Shown here: positions 51,867 to 60,433 of the stretch, piece after piece
How the letters are laid out: every line of letters starts with the position of its first letter
How positions within the stretch are numbered: position 1 is the first letter of the stretch
From: Bacillota bacterium
GTDB taxonomy: Bacteria > Bacillota > Clostridia > Lachnospirales > Lachnospiraceae
Length of the DNA: 64,000 bases
Assembly (NCBI GenBank): GCA_023437715.1
Contig: JAEZFK010000005.1
Coordinates: 1 to 64,000, forward strand
Direction of reading: 5' to 3'
The notes under the pieces: generated by a model
What the model saw: the letters and a program-made list of their open reading frames with translations, nothing else
Told to the model about the DNA's origin: nothing
The model's database searches: none
Translations under genes and position numbers: made by a program

Positions 51867-52235
51867 CTATTCTTCCCCTTCGATGGATACCACCACCCGG
51901 TTTGGCAGGCAGACGATCAGTTCCCCGGTCTTATGGATTTTTCCTGTGCGCACGCACACCTTATCAGGGCAGGAGGCTTCTGTAATGCTGGCGTAGCCGT
52001 CCTTGATGACCAGATGATCCGTACTGCCGGCGTACCCGTTGATAATCATGTCCGTGTCCTTGTTAAGGTCCAGGGTTGCCACAGCCTGTCCGTCTACGGT
52101 GACAAGGACCTGCTTTGCCGCTTTCCTGTTTTCCGCATAAAATATTGCAGAGAGCAGCCCTGATACGACCAGAATGGCCACAATCAGGTTCAGCTCTCTT
52201 TTTTGTATGAAATTATGTTTTTTTAAGTTCTTCAA
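51867..52235 (-). CDS. NusG domain II protein (EetA-like)
   Basis: 122 aa. One N-terminal membrane segment (LIVAILVVSGLLSAIFYA) followed by an extracytoplasmic NusG_II domain with ITEASCPDKVCVRTGKI and LIVCLPNRVVVSIEG, including the paired cysteines. As I recall, the Listeria EET locus protein EetA carries this domain, so in this place it is the natural counterpart. EetB (Gx transporter family) is not seen. It starts at TTG 52235 with AGAGGT upstream; an extended -10 TGCTATAAT lies at 52275-52283. Confidence 0.8.
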   Translation of the reverse strand: MKNLKKHNFIQKRELNLIVAILVVSGLLSAIFYAENRKAAKQVLVTVDGQAVATLDLNKDTDMIINGYAGSTDHLVIKDGYASITEASCPDKVCVRTGKIHKTGELIVCLPNRVVVSIEGEE

Positions 52236-52274
52236 AGCTGTTACCTCTTATTCTTTTGAAATGTTCTAAGCTTA

Positions 52275-52283
52275 ATTATAGCA
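52275..52283 (-). promoter_or_regulatory. Extended -10 promoter of the NusG-II gene
   Basis: On the minus strand: TGC-TATAAT with only a weak AT-rich -35. About 30 bases of leader separate it from the start. Confidence 0.5.
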
Positions 52284-52482
52284 TAACTGTCCTGTTTATA
52301 AAATAAAAAACTCAGGCAGATCTATCAGAGGAGAAATTTTCCCAATTGAAGCTTTTTTCAATGAATGCCGGATGAATTTGAGGCAAAAGACGGGGGAAAA
52401 ATAAAATTAAGTATTAAAAACAGGTTCCCTATAGTATACTTATGGATGTGTTGTTAAAAAAATCATTTTAAAGGAGGAAGCT

Positions 52483-53256
52483 ATGAAAAAATGTTTAACA
52501 CTGCTGCTTGCTGCGGTCACAGTCTTGTCTCTGGCAGCCTGCGGGAGCGCAAAGGACCCGAAAGCCATTTACGATGACGCTTCGAAAAAAACGTCAGAGC
52601 TGACATCCATGGATGTGGACTCTGTTGTCAATATGCAGATGGTTCAGGGGGGAAAGACAACAGATATTAAGATGAATCTCAATATGAAAATGGCCGGTAT
52701 CAACACGGAGAACCTAAAGTACCAGGCCCAGGGAACCACCGATATTGGAGAGCAGAGCATTGATATATCCATGTACTATGAAAACGGGTATTATTATATG
52801 AGCTCCATGGGACAGAAGATAAAATATGCTATGGATCTGGATGCCATGATGAAGCAGATCAAGCAGACCACCGAAGGAGCCAGTATGGATTCCTCTTATC
52901 TGAAAGAAATCACGGCAAAAAAAGAGAACGGAAACCAGATTCTTACATTTACGGTTGACGCGGAAAAGATGGATGCTTATGTACAGGATATCATGGGCCA
53001 GATGGGAACCGATCTGGAAGGCGTGACCTATACCATCAAGGATGCCAGCGGGGAAGCTACCGTCAGCGAGGAAGGCTATTTCATCAATTCAAAGATAAAC
53101 ATGTCTCTTGAAATGAATTCCCAGGGTGAGACCGTATCCATGGTCATGGATACGGACTCCACCTACAACAATCCGGGCCAGGACGTAGAGGTTACTGCTC
53201 CTGATCTGGAGGGATATACGGAAATCGATGCGAGCGCCATACAGAACCAGCAATAA
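52483..53256 (+). CDS. DUF6612-like lipoprotein
   Basis: 257 aa. Signal peptide with lipobox LAAC (Cys20), then a beta-rich body with alternating SVVNMQMVQ, DISMYYENGYYYM, and INMSLEMNSQG strands, Met-rich. It resembles LolA/LppX-like lipoproteins grouped as DUF6612. Function unknown; probably binds a hydrophobic ligand at the outer membrane face. AAAGGAGG precedes the ATG; TATACT at 52435-52440 is a likely -10. Single-gene unit. Confidence 0.78.
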   Translation: MKKCLTLLLAAVTVLSLAACGSAKDPKAIYDDASKKTSELTSMDVDSVVNMQMVQGGKTTDIKMNLNMKMAGINTENLKYQAQGTTDIGEQSIDISMYYENGYYYMSSMGQKIKYAMDLDAMMKQIKQTTEGASMDSSYLKEITAKKENGNQILTFTVDAEKMDAYVQDIMGQMGTDLEGVTYTIKDASGEATVSEEGYFINSKINMSLEMNSQGETVSMVMDTDSTYNNPGQDVEVTAPDLEGYTEIDASAIQNQQ

Positions 53257-53277
53257 AGCGAAACAGGGCAAAGATAT

Positions 53278-53328
53278 AAAAGACCATTTTCCATCACTGA
53301 TGCAGTGAAAGAAAATGGTCTTTTTTCA
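53278..53328. terminator. Bidirectional terminator
   Basis: AAAGACCATTTTC pairs with GAAAATGGTCTTT, with an inner CACTG/CAGTG hairpin, between two converging genes. Confidence 0.85.
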
Positions 53329-53592
53329 TTCTTCTATAACCTGGATCTCAAGAAAGTCGAATTCAATGTGCTCGATAAAATTATCCTGGTTAAACCGTGC
53401 TTTGGCGTGCTTCTGGAAATCGTGAACAGTGGCGTCCAGCCATATGGGCTTTCCCAGATCGAACTGAACGCAGATATCGTCAAGGGCCTGAAAGACCATG
53501 GAGGTTCTTGAAAGGCTGTAATCGGCGATGCAGATGACCGTATCTTTTACCAGTCTGGTGTCTTTTATAATTTTTCCCCACATACGGAACAT
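53326..53592 (-). CDS. Small soluble protein of unknown function (88 aa)
   Basis: Not recognised. Mixed alpha/beta with hydrophobic strands VKDTVICIADY and EHIEFDFLEIQVIEE, no signal or membrane segment. AAAGGA lies about 10 bases before the ATG at 53592; a second ATG three codons on is possible. It stands alone between a convergent terminator and the divergent coiled-coil gene. Confidence 0.65.
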   Translation of the reverse strand: MFRMWGKIIKDTRLVKDTVICIADYSLSRTSMVFQALDDICVQFDLGKPIWLDATVHDFQKHAKARFNQDNFIEHIEFDFLEIQVIEE

Positions 53593-53696
53593 AGGCAGAT
53601 TTTCCTTTCTGAATTGGCGGATGTATAAAACCGTTTTTATGATGCAACGATTATAGCATTATTCCGTGAAAAAAGGCAACAGGAAAGTGGCGGACA

Positions 53697-53725
53697 TTGT
53701 AAATCCGTGAAAAATATGATAGAAT
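53697..53725 (+). promoter_or_regulatory. Promoter of the coiled-coil membrane protein gene
   Basis: -35 TTGTAA (53697-53702), 17-base spacer, -10 TAGAAT (53720-53725). Confidence 0.6.
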
Positions 53726-53759
53726 TCTTGTAGGAAAAACCGAAGGAGGAAGACCGAAG

Positions 53760-54851
53760 ATGGCACAACCCATAACGGATCAGGTTGGTTTTCTTGGAGA
53801 GGCCTGCAGGGCCGTCCAGGAGTTATCTGTAAGCAGAAATTTATTGGATAAGTACCGTATTGAGGAGAAGCGCCTGGAAAGGGAGCTGGAAGCGGAACGT
53901 AAGGCTGTAGCAGATGCCATAAGCCTTACGGTAAAAAAACGCATGGAGGAGATCAACAGCACCTATGACGGGGAAATCGCCCGGGAGCAGGAACGTTTGA
54001 AGCGGGTGAGAAGCAAGAGGGAAAAGGCGAAAAGCCAGGGTGTCAAGGGACGGATCGAGGAAGAGACTGCGGAGCTTAAAAGCAGCAACAGGGATTTGAA
54101 GCTGCAGATGAAGGCACTGTTCCAGCAGGACCATGTTCCCGGCTTTTGTAAAGGCGGCTTTTATTATGCCCTGTATCTGCCCAGGGGATTTTCCGAGTTC
54201 CTTACGCTGCTTTTGACTCTCCTCATCTGCTTTCTGGCCATTCCCTCCGGGATTTATATGCTGCTTCCGAAAAAAACCACGCTTCATCTTGTGGGAATTT
54301 ATTTTCTGACCATCCTCTTCTTTGGAGGCATTTATATTCTCGTCAATAACTGGACCAAGGTGCGCCATCAGGCAGCACTGAGGAAGGGGCGTTCCATCCG
54401 GGACAATATGAAGCACAACAACAGAAGAATCCGCTCCATCACCCGTTCCATCCGGCGGGACCGGGACGAAGCGGTTTATAATCTGGAAAAATATGATGAC
54501 GAGATCGCTCAGATCGAGCAGGAGCTGGCTGATATCGCGGAGAAGAAAACAGAGGCTTTAAATACCTTTGACAAGGTGACAAAGACCATTATATCCGATG
54601 AGATCGCCGGCAACAGCAGGGAAAAGATGAAGCAGCTTGAGGACGCTTATGAAGCGGCAACGGCCAACGTAAAGGAAGCGGAGGTCCGGGTGAAGGAGCA
54701 GACCCTGTTCATTACGGATAACTATGAGTCTTATGTGGGAAAGGAATTCATGGTTCCCGAAAAGCTGGATGAGCTGGCGGATCTGATCCGTCTGGGCAAG
54801 GCCTCCACCATCAGCGAGGCGGAAGCGGTATATAAAAGCCTTAAGGATTAG
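53760..54851 (+). CDS. Coiled-coil membrane protein of unknown function
   Basis: 363 aa with a symmetrical plan: coiled coil of about residues 25-120 (Glu/Arg/Lys heptads), two membrane segments at about 145-168 and 175-196 with a short outside loop, then a second long coiled coil (~205-330) and a short globular tail. Both coils face the cytoplasm. This suggests a scaffold or mechanosensing role, but no family is recognised. Good ribosome site GAAGGAGGAAG. Single-gene unit ended by the terminator at 54887. Confidence 0.75.
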   Translation: MAQPITDQVGFLGEACRAVQELSVSRNLLDKYRIEEKRLERELEAERKAVADAISLTVKKRMEEINSTYDGEIAREQERLKRVRSKREKAKSQGVKGRIEEETAELKSSNRDLKLQMKALFQQDHVPGFCKGGFYYALYLPRGFSEFLTLLLTLLICFLAIPSGIYMLLPKKTTLHLVGIYFLTILFFGGIYILVNNWTKVRHQAALRKGRSIRDNMKHNNRRIRSITRSIRRDRDEAVYNLEKYDDEIAQIEQELADIAEKKTEALNTFDKVTKTIISDEIAGNSREKMKQLEDAYEAATANVKEAEVRVKEQTLFITDNYESYVGKEFMVPEKLDELADLIRLGKASTISEAEAVYKSLKD

Positions 54852-54886
54852 GCGCAGAAACAGAATAAGAAACAGAACTGAAATTG

Positions 54887-54939
54887 AAAACAGGCACAGG
54901 GAAAACGGCGGAAAACGGCTTTTCCCTGTGCCTGTTTTT
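54887..54939 (+). terminator. Strong terminator after the coiled-coil gene
   Basis: A 15-bp-plus stem (AACAGGCACAGGGAAAA with its complement) and TTTTTG. Confidence 0.9.
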
Positions 54940-55030
54940 GTCAAAATTTTCCCGGACAGCCGGGTGAATAATTCCATAAATCACTGCTTATAATAGAACA
55001 GAGAAAATAAGGACAGCAAGGCAGGATATT

Positions 55031-55630
55031 ATGAAATTATGGGAAAGAATCGCGGTCCGCGGAAACCGGGACGTTTTTTATTATGATACGAAGCAGACCT
55101 TTGAAGCAGAGGATTTTGCTTTACGTCTTTATGACATGATCTGTATGGAGAAAGTAAACGGAAAAGCGGCGGGAGTGCTGTTTTTATGTATCGGGACCGA
55201 TCGGTCCACTGGAGACAGCCTGGGACCTCTTATCGGCTACAAGCTGAAAGAGAAAGGGCTGGAGCACATCGAAATTCTGGGAACCCTGGAACGGCCGGTT
55301 CACGCTATGAACCTGGAAACCTACCAGTCGGTTCTAAAGCTCAGATACCCTAATCATGTGGTGGTGGCGGTGGATGCCTCCGTGGGAAACTTGGAACACA
55401 TCGGCTATGTGACCCTTGGACGGGGAGCCTTAAAGCCGGGCCTTGGAGTCAGCAAGGAGCTGCAGGCAGTGGGAGATTTATTCATTACCGGAATTGTGGG
55501 AAGCTGCGGAAATTACGACCCTCTGATGCTTCAGAGCATCAGGCTTTCCATTGTTATGCGCATGGCGGACTGCATCAGCCGCAGTATTTATCTTGTCGAA
55601 AAGTTATGGGAAAACAGGTCCCTGCTTTGA
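55031..55630 (+). CDS. yyaC: Sporulation protein YyaC (GPR-like protease fold)
   Basis: 199 aa. Core LFLCIGTDRSTGDSLGPLIGYKL followed by VVAVDASVGNLEHIGYVTLGRGALKPG is diagnostic of YyaC, which shares the fold of hydrogenase maturation and spore GPR proteases. It is linked to spore formation in Bacillus and Clostridia. TATAAT at 54989-54994 may be a -10. Confidence 0.9.
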   Translation: MKLWERIAVRGNRDVFYYDTKQTFEAEDFALRLYDMICMEKVNGKAAGVLFLCIGTDRSTGDSLGPLIGYKLKEKGLEHIEILGTLERPVHAMNLETYQSVLKLRYPNHVVVAVDASVGNLEHIGYVTLGRGALKPGLGVSKELQAVGDLFITGIVGSCGNYDPLMLQSIRLSIVMRMADCISRSIYLVEKLWENRSLL

Positions 55631-55654
55631 CACGTTTTTCACCTGTTGTATGCT
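55627..55654 (+). promoter_or_regulatory. Promoter of the MPN-like/LysM gene
   Basis: -35 TTGACA (55627-55632), 16-base spacer, -10 TATGCT (55649-55654). The -35 overlaps the yyaC stop codon. Confidence 0.5.
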
Positions 55655-55692
55655 ATGATTCATTGGATTAAAAAGAATAGCGGGGTGAGCCA

Positions 55693-57063
55693 ATGGGTGA
55701 ATTATACAATCCTTTCCCGAAGCTGCCGAAGAATATCAGGCAGATCGGGGAGCGGGATCAGATCGTAAAGCTGTATATGGAAGATTATGTAAATACCTAT
55801 TTAAAACGTCTGTATCCTGCAGGCGGACAAGAACTGCGGGTCGGTCTTCTCTTAGGCAGCCTGGAGTTAAATGACGGAACGCCGTACATCTTCATTGACG
55901 GAGCCATGGAAATGGAGGATGTGGTAGACCTGGGCCGGAAAGTCGTGTTTTCAGAGCTGGCGTGGAAAAAAGCCTATCGGAATATGGAGCAGCTTTTTCC
56001 GAAACGTTCCATTCTGGGCTGGTTCCTGTGCGGCAGGCCGGGAGATGACCTAAGTCCCCTCAATTACTGGAAACAGCACGTCCAGTATTTCCAGGGGCCC
56101 GACAAGCTGATGTATCTGTCCACCGGCGCAGAGGGAGAGGAAACTGTTTACATAACATCAGAAGACGGGTTTTACCGGCTGAAAGGCTACAGCATTTATT
56201 ATGAACGCAATCAGATGATGCAGGATTATATGGTTCTGAGAAAGGATGTAAAACGTATCGAAACCGATACAAATGATAAGGTTATTGAAGAATTCCGCAA
56301 GCGGATGGACGAGCATAAGGTAGAGGTTACGGACCGGCATCAGACGGTAGGGCTTCTCCGGGGCATGTGTATGGCCATGTCAGTCGTCATATTAGCTGGC
56401 GGAATTGTTATGTTTAACAACTATGAGCGGATGCAGGACATGGAAAGCGTCATTGCATCGGCCCTGCCCGCCGGGGCGGAGCATATCTTAGACGGAGTAA
56501 AGAAGTCCGGAAAGGAAAGCAAGAGCGAGTCCAAGGTAGTGGTGGAGGAAGCGGACGGCGGTGTTTATCCCACCTCAGCTGTGAATAAGGAGACCATGTC
56601 AGAGACCGCGCCGGAATCCGGAGAGAAAGCGGGAAATCAGACCGCAGATAACCAGGCGGCAGGAAACCAGGCAGCGGGAAATCAGGCCGCAGATAACCAG
56701 GCGGCAGGAAATCAGGCAGCGGGAAATCAGGCCGCAGATAACCAGGCCGCAGGAAATCAGGCAGCGGGAAATCAGGCAGCAGACAACCAGGCAGCAGACA
56801 ACCAGGCGGCAGGAAACCAAGCCGCAGAGAGTCAGGCAGCAGGAAACCAGACAGCAGGAGGAAATCAGACGGCAGCAGGTTCTCAGGAAACGGCGGCAGC
56901 TTCCAGCAGCCCGCGCATCCATGTGGTACAGGACGGGGAAACCCTGTACGGTATCTGCATCGCGGAATACCATACCACAAGCAAATTAAAGGAAATCTGC
57001 GAGCTTAACGGGCTGGAGGATGAAAATAAGATTGTATCAGGCCAGAAATTACTTCTTCCTTAG
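55693..57063 (+). CDS. MPN-like domain + membrane segment + NQA repeats + LysM protein
   Basis: 456 aa. Residues ~25-200 have the strand pattern of MPN/JAMM proteins (VGLLLGS at 50-56, IFIDGAMEMEDV, then GWFLCGRPGDD from 109), but the metal-binding His pair of GW(F/Y)HSHP is replaced by Leu112 and Gly114. A membrane segment at about 225-245 follows, then a low-complexity region of about 80 aa built of five-residue units (AGNQA, ADNQA), and a C-terminal LysM (HVVQDGETLYGIC...SGQKLLLP). N-terminus inside, LysM outside is expected, so it may tie the envelope to a cytoplasmic partner. Length will vary with repeat number. Confidence 0.78.
   Translation: MGELYNPFPKLPKNIRQIGERDQIVKLYMEDYVNTYLKRLYPAGGQELRVGLLLGSLELNDGTPYIFIDGAMEMEDVVDLGRKVVFSELAWKKAYRNMEQLFPKRSILGWFLCGRPGDDLSPLNYWKQHVQYFQGPDKLMYLSTGAEGEETVYITSEDGFYRLKGYSIYYERNQMMQDYMVLRKDVKRIETDTNDKVIEEFRKRMDEHKVEVTDRHQTVGLLRGMCMAMSVVILAGGIVMFNNYERMQDMESVIASALPAGAEHILDGVKKSGKESKSESKVVVEEADGGVYPTSAVNKETMSETAPESGEKAGNQTADNQAAGNQAAGNQAADNQAAGNQAAGNQAADNQAAGNQAAGNQAADNQAADNQAAGNQAAESQAAGNQTAGGNQTAAGSQETAAASSSPRIHVVQDGETLYGICIAEYHTTSKLKEICELNGLEDENKIVSGQKLLLP
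56631..56880 (+). repeat. 15-bp coding minisatellite (NQA repeats)
   Basis: About 15 tandem 15-base units coding for (A/G)(G/D)NQA, also visible as higher-order 45-base blocks (ADNQA-AGNQA-AGNQA). The frame is always kept. Such arrays expand and shrink by slippage. Confidence 0.9.
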
Positions 57064-57136
57064 AAAAATATAATGCGTTTCTCCCTAAAATGATGTATAC
57101 TATGACTATACATGGGCATTTTCAGGAGAAGACCGC

Positions 57137-58411
57137 ATGAGTGATATGAACTCTATGAATAGAGAAATCAAAAAAAACCAACTGCGGCGGCAGATCGTTC
57201 CTCCCGCTCCGCAGAGGGAAGAAAACAGTGAAGAAGTCATTAAAAAAGCCCGCGTCAGGATTCGGAAAAAACGGATCCGTATATTTCTGGTGCTGTTTTT
57301 TGTGCTTGGGGCAGCAGCCACAGGCGTATATGAATATTTTAACCTTTACCAGTATACCGGATATCATGTGGTATGGGAAAAGACGATGAATGAAGGCAGC
57401 TTTGTAGGGTATCTGGATTTTGCCTCCAATGTGCTGAAGTACAGCAAGGACGGCGCATCCTATCTGGATTCCCGGGGCAAGGAGGTCTGGATACAGAGCT
57501 ATGAAATGAAATCCCCCACGGCCAGTGTCAACGGAGATTATGCGGCTGTTGCGGACCAGCAGGGGAATTCCATTTATATTTTCGACAAGTCGGGAAATAC
57601 GGGAATTGCCACCACGGTGCTCCCTATCGTGAAAGTGACCGTATCCGCCGGGGGGGTGGTGGCCGCCATTCTGGAGGATTCCACATCCAATTATATTTAC
57701 TTTTTTAAACGGGATGGAAGCCCTCTGGATGTAAAGATCAAAGCCCTGTTAGGCGGGGATATGGGCTATCCTATGGATATAAGCCTGTCTCCTGACGGCA
57801 CCCAGCTTATGGGGGCCTATGCTTATTTAAAAAACGGCGCCTTAAACAGCAGGGTGGCTTTTCATAACTTTTCCGAAATCGGAAAGAGCATCCCGGACCG
57901 GCTGGTAGGCGGCTTTGATGAGCCCTACGAAGCTTCCATTGTGGCCCGGGTGTCATTTCTTGATGATACATACTCCTGTGCATTTGCCGATAACAGCGTG
58001 ACCTTTTATTCCACAAAGAACGCCCTTTCCCCGGAGCTGCTTAAGCAGGAGACATTGGAAGAAGAGGTAAAAAGCGTATTCTTTTCCAATAAATATGTAG
58101 GCCTTATCCTGGACAACCCGGAAGGTGAAAATCCCTACCGGCTGAGTGTGTATAAGTCTGACGGAAGCCCGGTGTTTTCCAAAGAATTCCAATATCAGTA
58201 TACACATGCCGATATTGACGGAAACCGCGTAATTTTGTATAATGATGATTCATGCAGAGTTTATACCATGTCCGGACGGCTTAAGTTTGCCGGGACATTT
58301 GATTTTCCCATATCCAGAATCCGGAACGGCAGATTTCCCAATACACTGATCGTAACGGGTCCCCAAAACATGAAAGAAATAAGATTACAAATAGGAGGAC
58401 AATACCAATGA
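57137..58411 (+). CDS. DUF5711-family membrane-anchored beta-propeller protein
   Basis: 424 aa. A basic cytoplasmic N-terminus (~50 aa), one membrane segment (IFLVLFFVLGAAATGVYEYF), then about 340 aa of repeated short strands (GYLDFASNVLKYSKDGASYLD, GDYAAVADQQGNSIYIFD) resembling WD/propeller blades outside the cell. Role unknown. Its stop overlaps the transketolase start as ATGA, a coupling that looks accidental in function. Confidence 0.8.
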   Translation: MSDMNSMNREIKKNQLRRQIVPPAPQREENSEEVIKKARVRIRKKRIRIFLVLFFVLGAAATGVYEYFNLYQYTGYHVVWEKTMNEGSFVGYLDFASNVLKYSKDGASYLDSRGKEVWIQSYEMKSPTASVNGDYAAVADQQGNSIYIFDKSGNTGIATTVLPIVKVTVSAGGVVAAILEDSTSNYIYFFKRDGSPLDVKIKALLGGDMGYPMDISLSPDGTQLMGAYAYLKNGALNSRVAFHNFSEIGKSIPDRLVGGFDEPYEASIVARVSFLDDTYSCAFADNSVTFYSTKNALSPELLKQETLEEEVKSVFFSNKYVGLILDNPEGENPYRLSVYKSDGSPVFSKEFQYQYTHADIDGNRVILYNDDSCRVYTMSGRLKFAGTFDFPISRIRNGRFPNTLIVTGPQNMKEIRLQIGGQYQ

Positions 58412-60387
58412 GCAACGTCGAAACCATGTCAATTAATGCCATCCGCATCCTTTCCGCTGATGCTGTCCAGAAAGCCAATTCCGGCCACCCGGGACTTCCC
58501 TTAGGCTGTGCCTCAGCTGCATATGAGCTGTGGGCAAACCATATGAACCACAATCCGGCAGATCCGGACTGGGCCAACAGGGACCGTTTCGTTTTATCCG
58601 GCGGCCACGGCTCTATGCTTTTATATTCCCTGCTTCATTTATTCGGTTACGGGAATCTGTCAAAAGAGGATGTGATGAATTTCCGCCAGCAGGGTTCCAA
58701 AACCCCGGGACATCCGGAGTATGGCCACACCGTTGGCGTAGAAGCTACCACTGGTCCTCTGGGAGCAGGTATGGGTATGGCAGTAGGTATGGCGATTGCC
58801 GAAAAGCATCTGGCCGCTGTTTTCAATAAAGAGAATTATCCGGTGGTGGATCATTACACCTATGTACTGGGCGGAGACGGCTGTATGATGGAAGGAATTT
58901 CTTCCGAGGTATTTTCCCTGGCAGGCACCCTTGGGCTGGGAAAGCTGATTGTTTTATATGATTCCAATCAGATTTCCATTGAGGGAAGCACGGATATCGC
59001 ATTTACAGAGGATGTGAAAAAGCGCATGGAAGCTTTCCATTTCCAGACCATCACCGTTGAGGACGGAAATGACCTGGAAGCAATCGGAAAGGCCATTGAG
59101 GAAGCAAAGGCTGATACGGAGCATCCATCCTTTATTGTTATCAAAACTCAGATCGGTTACGGCTGTCCTGCAAAGCAGGGAAAGGCCAGCGCTCACGGCG
59201 AGCCTCTGGGAGCAGACAATGTGACCGCATTGAAAGAAAATCTTGGCTGGCCGTCCATGGAGCCGTTCTATGTTCCGGAAGAGGTTTACAGCCATTACAG
59301 AAAGCTGGCGGAGGAAAAGGCAGAGACAGAAGCTGCCTGGAACGTGATGTTTGCGGCCTACTGCCAGGAATATCCTGAGATGGAAGAGCTATGGACCGCA
59401 TATTATGATCCGGATGCAGGGGAAAAGGCAGTTGCCAAATGTGCTGATTTCTGGAAGCGGTCGGAAAAAGCCGATGCTACCAGAAACTTATCAGGACAGG
59501 TTTTAAACCGCATTAAAACCTTTATGCCAAATCTCATCGGAGGTTCCGCAGATCTGGCTCCTTCCAATAAGACCAATATGTCCGACGCAGGAGATTTTTC
59601 AAAGACTACTCCGGAAGGGCGCAATATGCACTTTGGCGTCAGAGAGCTGGGCATGACAGCCGTTGGAAACGGTATGATGCTTCACGGCGGCCTCCGCACC
59701 TATGTAGCGACCTTTTTCGTGTTCAGCGATTATACAAAGCCAATGGCCCGTCTGTCTGCATTGATGGGAGTTCCGCTGACCTTCGTGTTCACCCATGACA
59801 GCATCGGCGTTGGGGAGGACGGACCGACCCATGAACCCATTGAGCAGCTTGCCATGCTGAGAGCCATGCCGAATTTTCACGTGTTCCGTCCCTGTGATGA
59901 AACAGAGACAGAAGCGGCCTGGTATTCGGCCCTGACCTCCAAGAAGACTCCTACGGGCCTTGTTCTTACGAGACAGAATTTAACTCCTATGCCGGGAAGC
60001 AGCAAGGAAGCCTTAAAGGGCGGATATGTGATCGACGACTGCGAAGGCACCCCGGATCTGATCCTGATTGCAAGCGGTTCAGAGGTAGAGCTGGCAGTAA
60101 AGGCAAAAGGACTTCTTACCGACAGAAAGGTAAGAGTTGTTTCCATGCCCTGTATGGATTTATTCGAAGAGCAGACCGCGGAATATAAGGAAGCGGTGCT
60201 TCCGAAAGAGGTACGCAAGCGCGTTGCAGTGGAAGCTCTCAGCGACTTTGGCTGGGGCAAGTATGTAGGCCTTGACGGAGCTTATGTGACCATGACAGGC
60301 TTTGGCGCAAGCGGCCCGGCAAATCTGCTGTTTGAGCATTTTGGATTTACCCCTGAGCATGTGGCAGAGGTAGCGAGAGCCTTATAA
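58408..60387 (+). CDS. tkt: Transketolase
   Basis: 659 aa, full length. Thiamine diphosphate sites GHPGLPLG, GGDGCMMEGISSE with the GDG...N motif region (YDSNQISIEG), and the C-terminal TFVFTHDSIGVGEDGPTHEPIEQL with catalytic His. It moves two-carbon units in the pentose phosphate path. AGGAGG precedes the start. 46 bases before the glucokinase gene. Confidence 0.96.
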   Translation: MSNVETMSINAIRILSADAVQKANSGHPGLPLGCASAAYELWANHMNHNPADPDWANRDRFVLSGGHGSMLLYSLLHLFGYGNLSKEDVMNFRQQGSKTPGHPEYGHTVGVEATTGPLGAGMGMAVGMAIAEKHLAAVFNKENYPVVDHYTYVLGGDGCMMEGISSEVFSLAGTLGLGKLIVLYDSNQISIEGSTDIAFTEDVKKRMEAFHFQTITVEDGNDLEAIGKAIEEAKADTEHPSFIVIKTQIGYGCPAKQGKASAHGEPLGADNVTALKENLGWPSMEPFYVPEEVYSHYRKLAEEKAETEAAWNVMFAAYCQEYPEMEELWTAYYDPDAGEKAVAKCADFWKRSEKADATRNLSGQVLNRIKTFMPNLIGGSADLAPSNKTNMSDAGDFSKTTPEGRNMHFGVRELGMTAVGNGMMLHGGLRTYVATFFVFSDYTKPMARLSALMGVPLTFVFTHDSIGVGEDGPTHEPIEQLAMLRAMPNFHVFRPCDETETEAAWYSALTSKKTPTGLVLTRQNLTPMPGSSKEALKGGYVIDDCEGTPDLILIASGSEVELAVKAKGLLTDRKVRVVSMPCMDLFEEQTAEYKEAVLPKEVRKRVAVEALSDFGWGKYVGLDGAYVTMTGFGASGPANLLFEHFGFTPEHVAEVARAL

Positions 60388-60433
60388 GCCTTGGGGATAT
60401 AAGGATACAAAAGGAAAAGGAGCGTATTCAGAA

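Noticed and set aside
56631..56880. Regular direct repeats as a CRISPR array
   Set aside because: Units are contiguous, in frame with a coding gene and have no spacers; no cas genes are near.
56450..56980. Long open frames on the minus strand across the NQA repeats
   Set aside because: They come from the 15-base repeat keeping all frames open; the Pro/Leu/Cys-rich products have no ribosome site or plausible fold.
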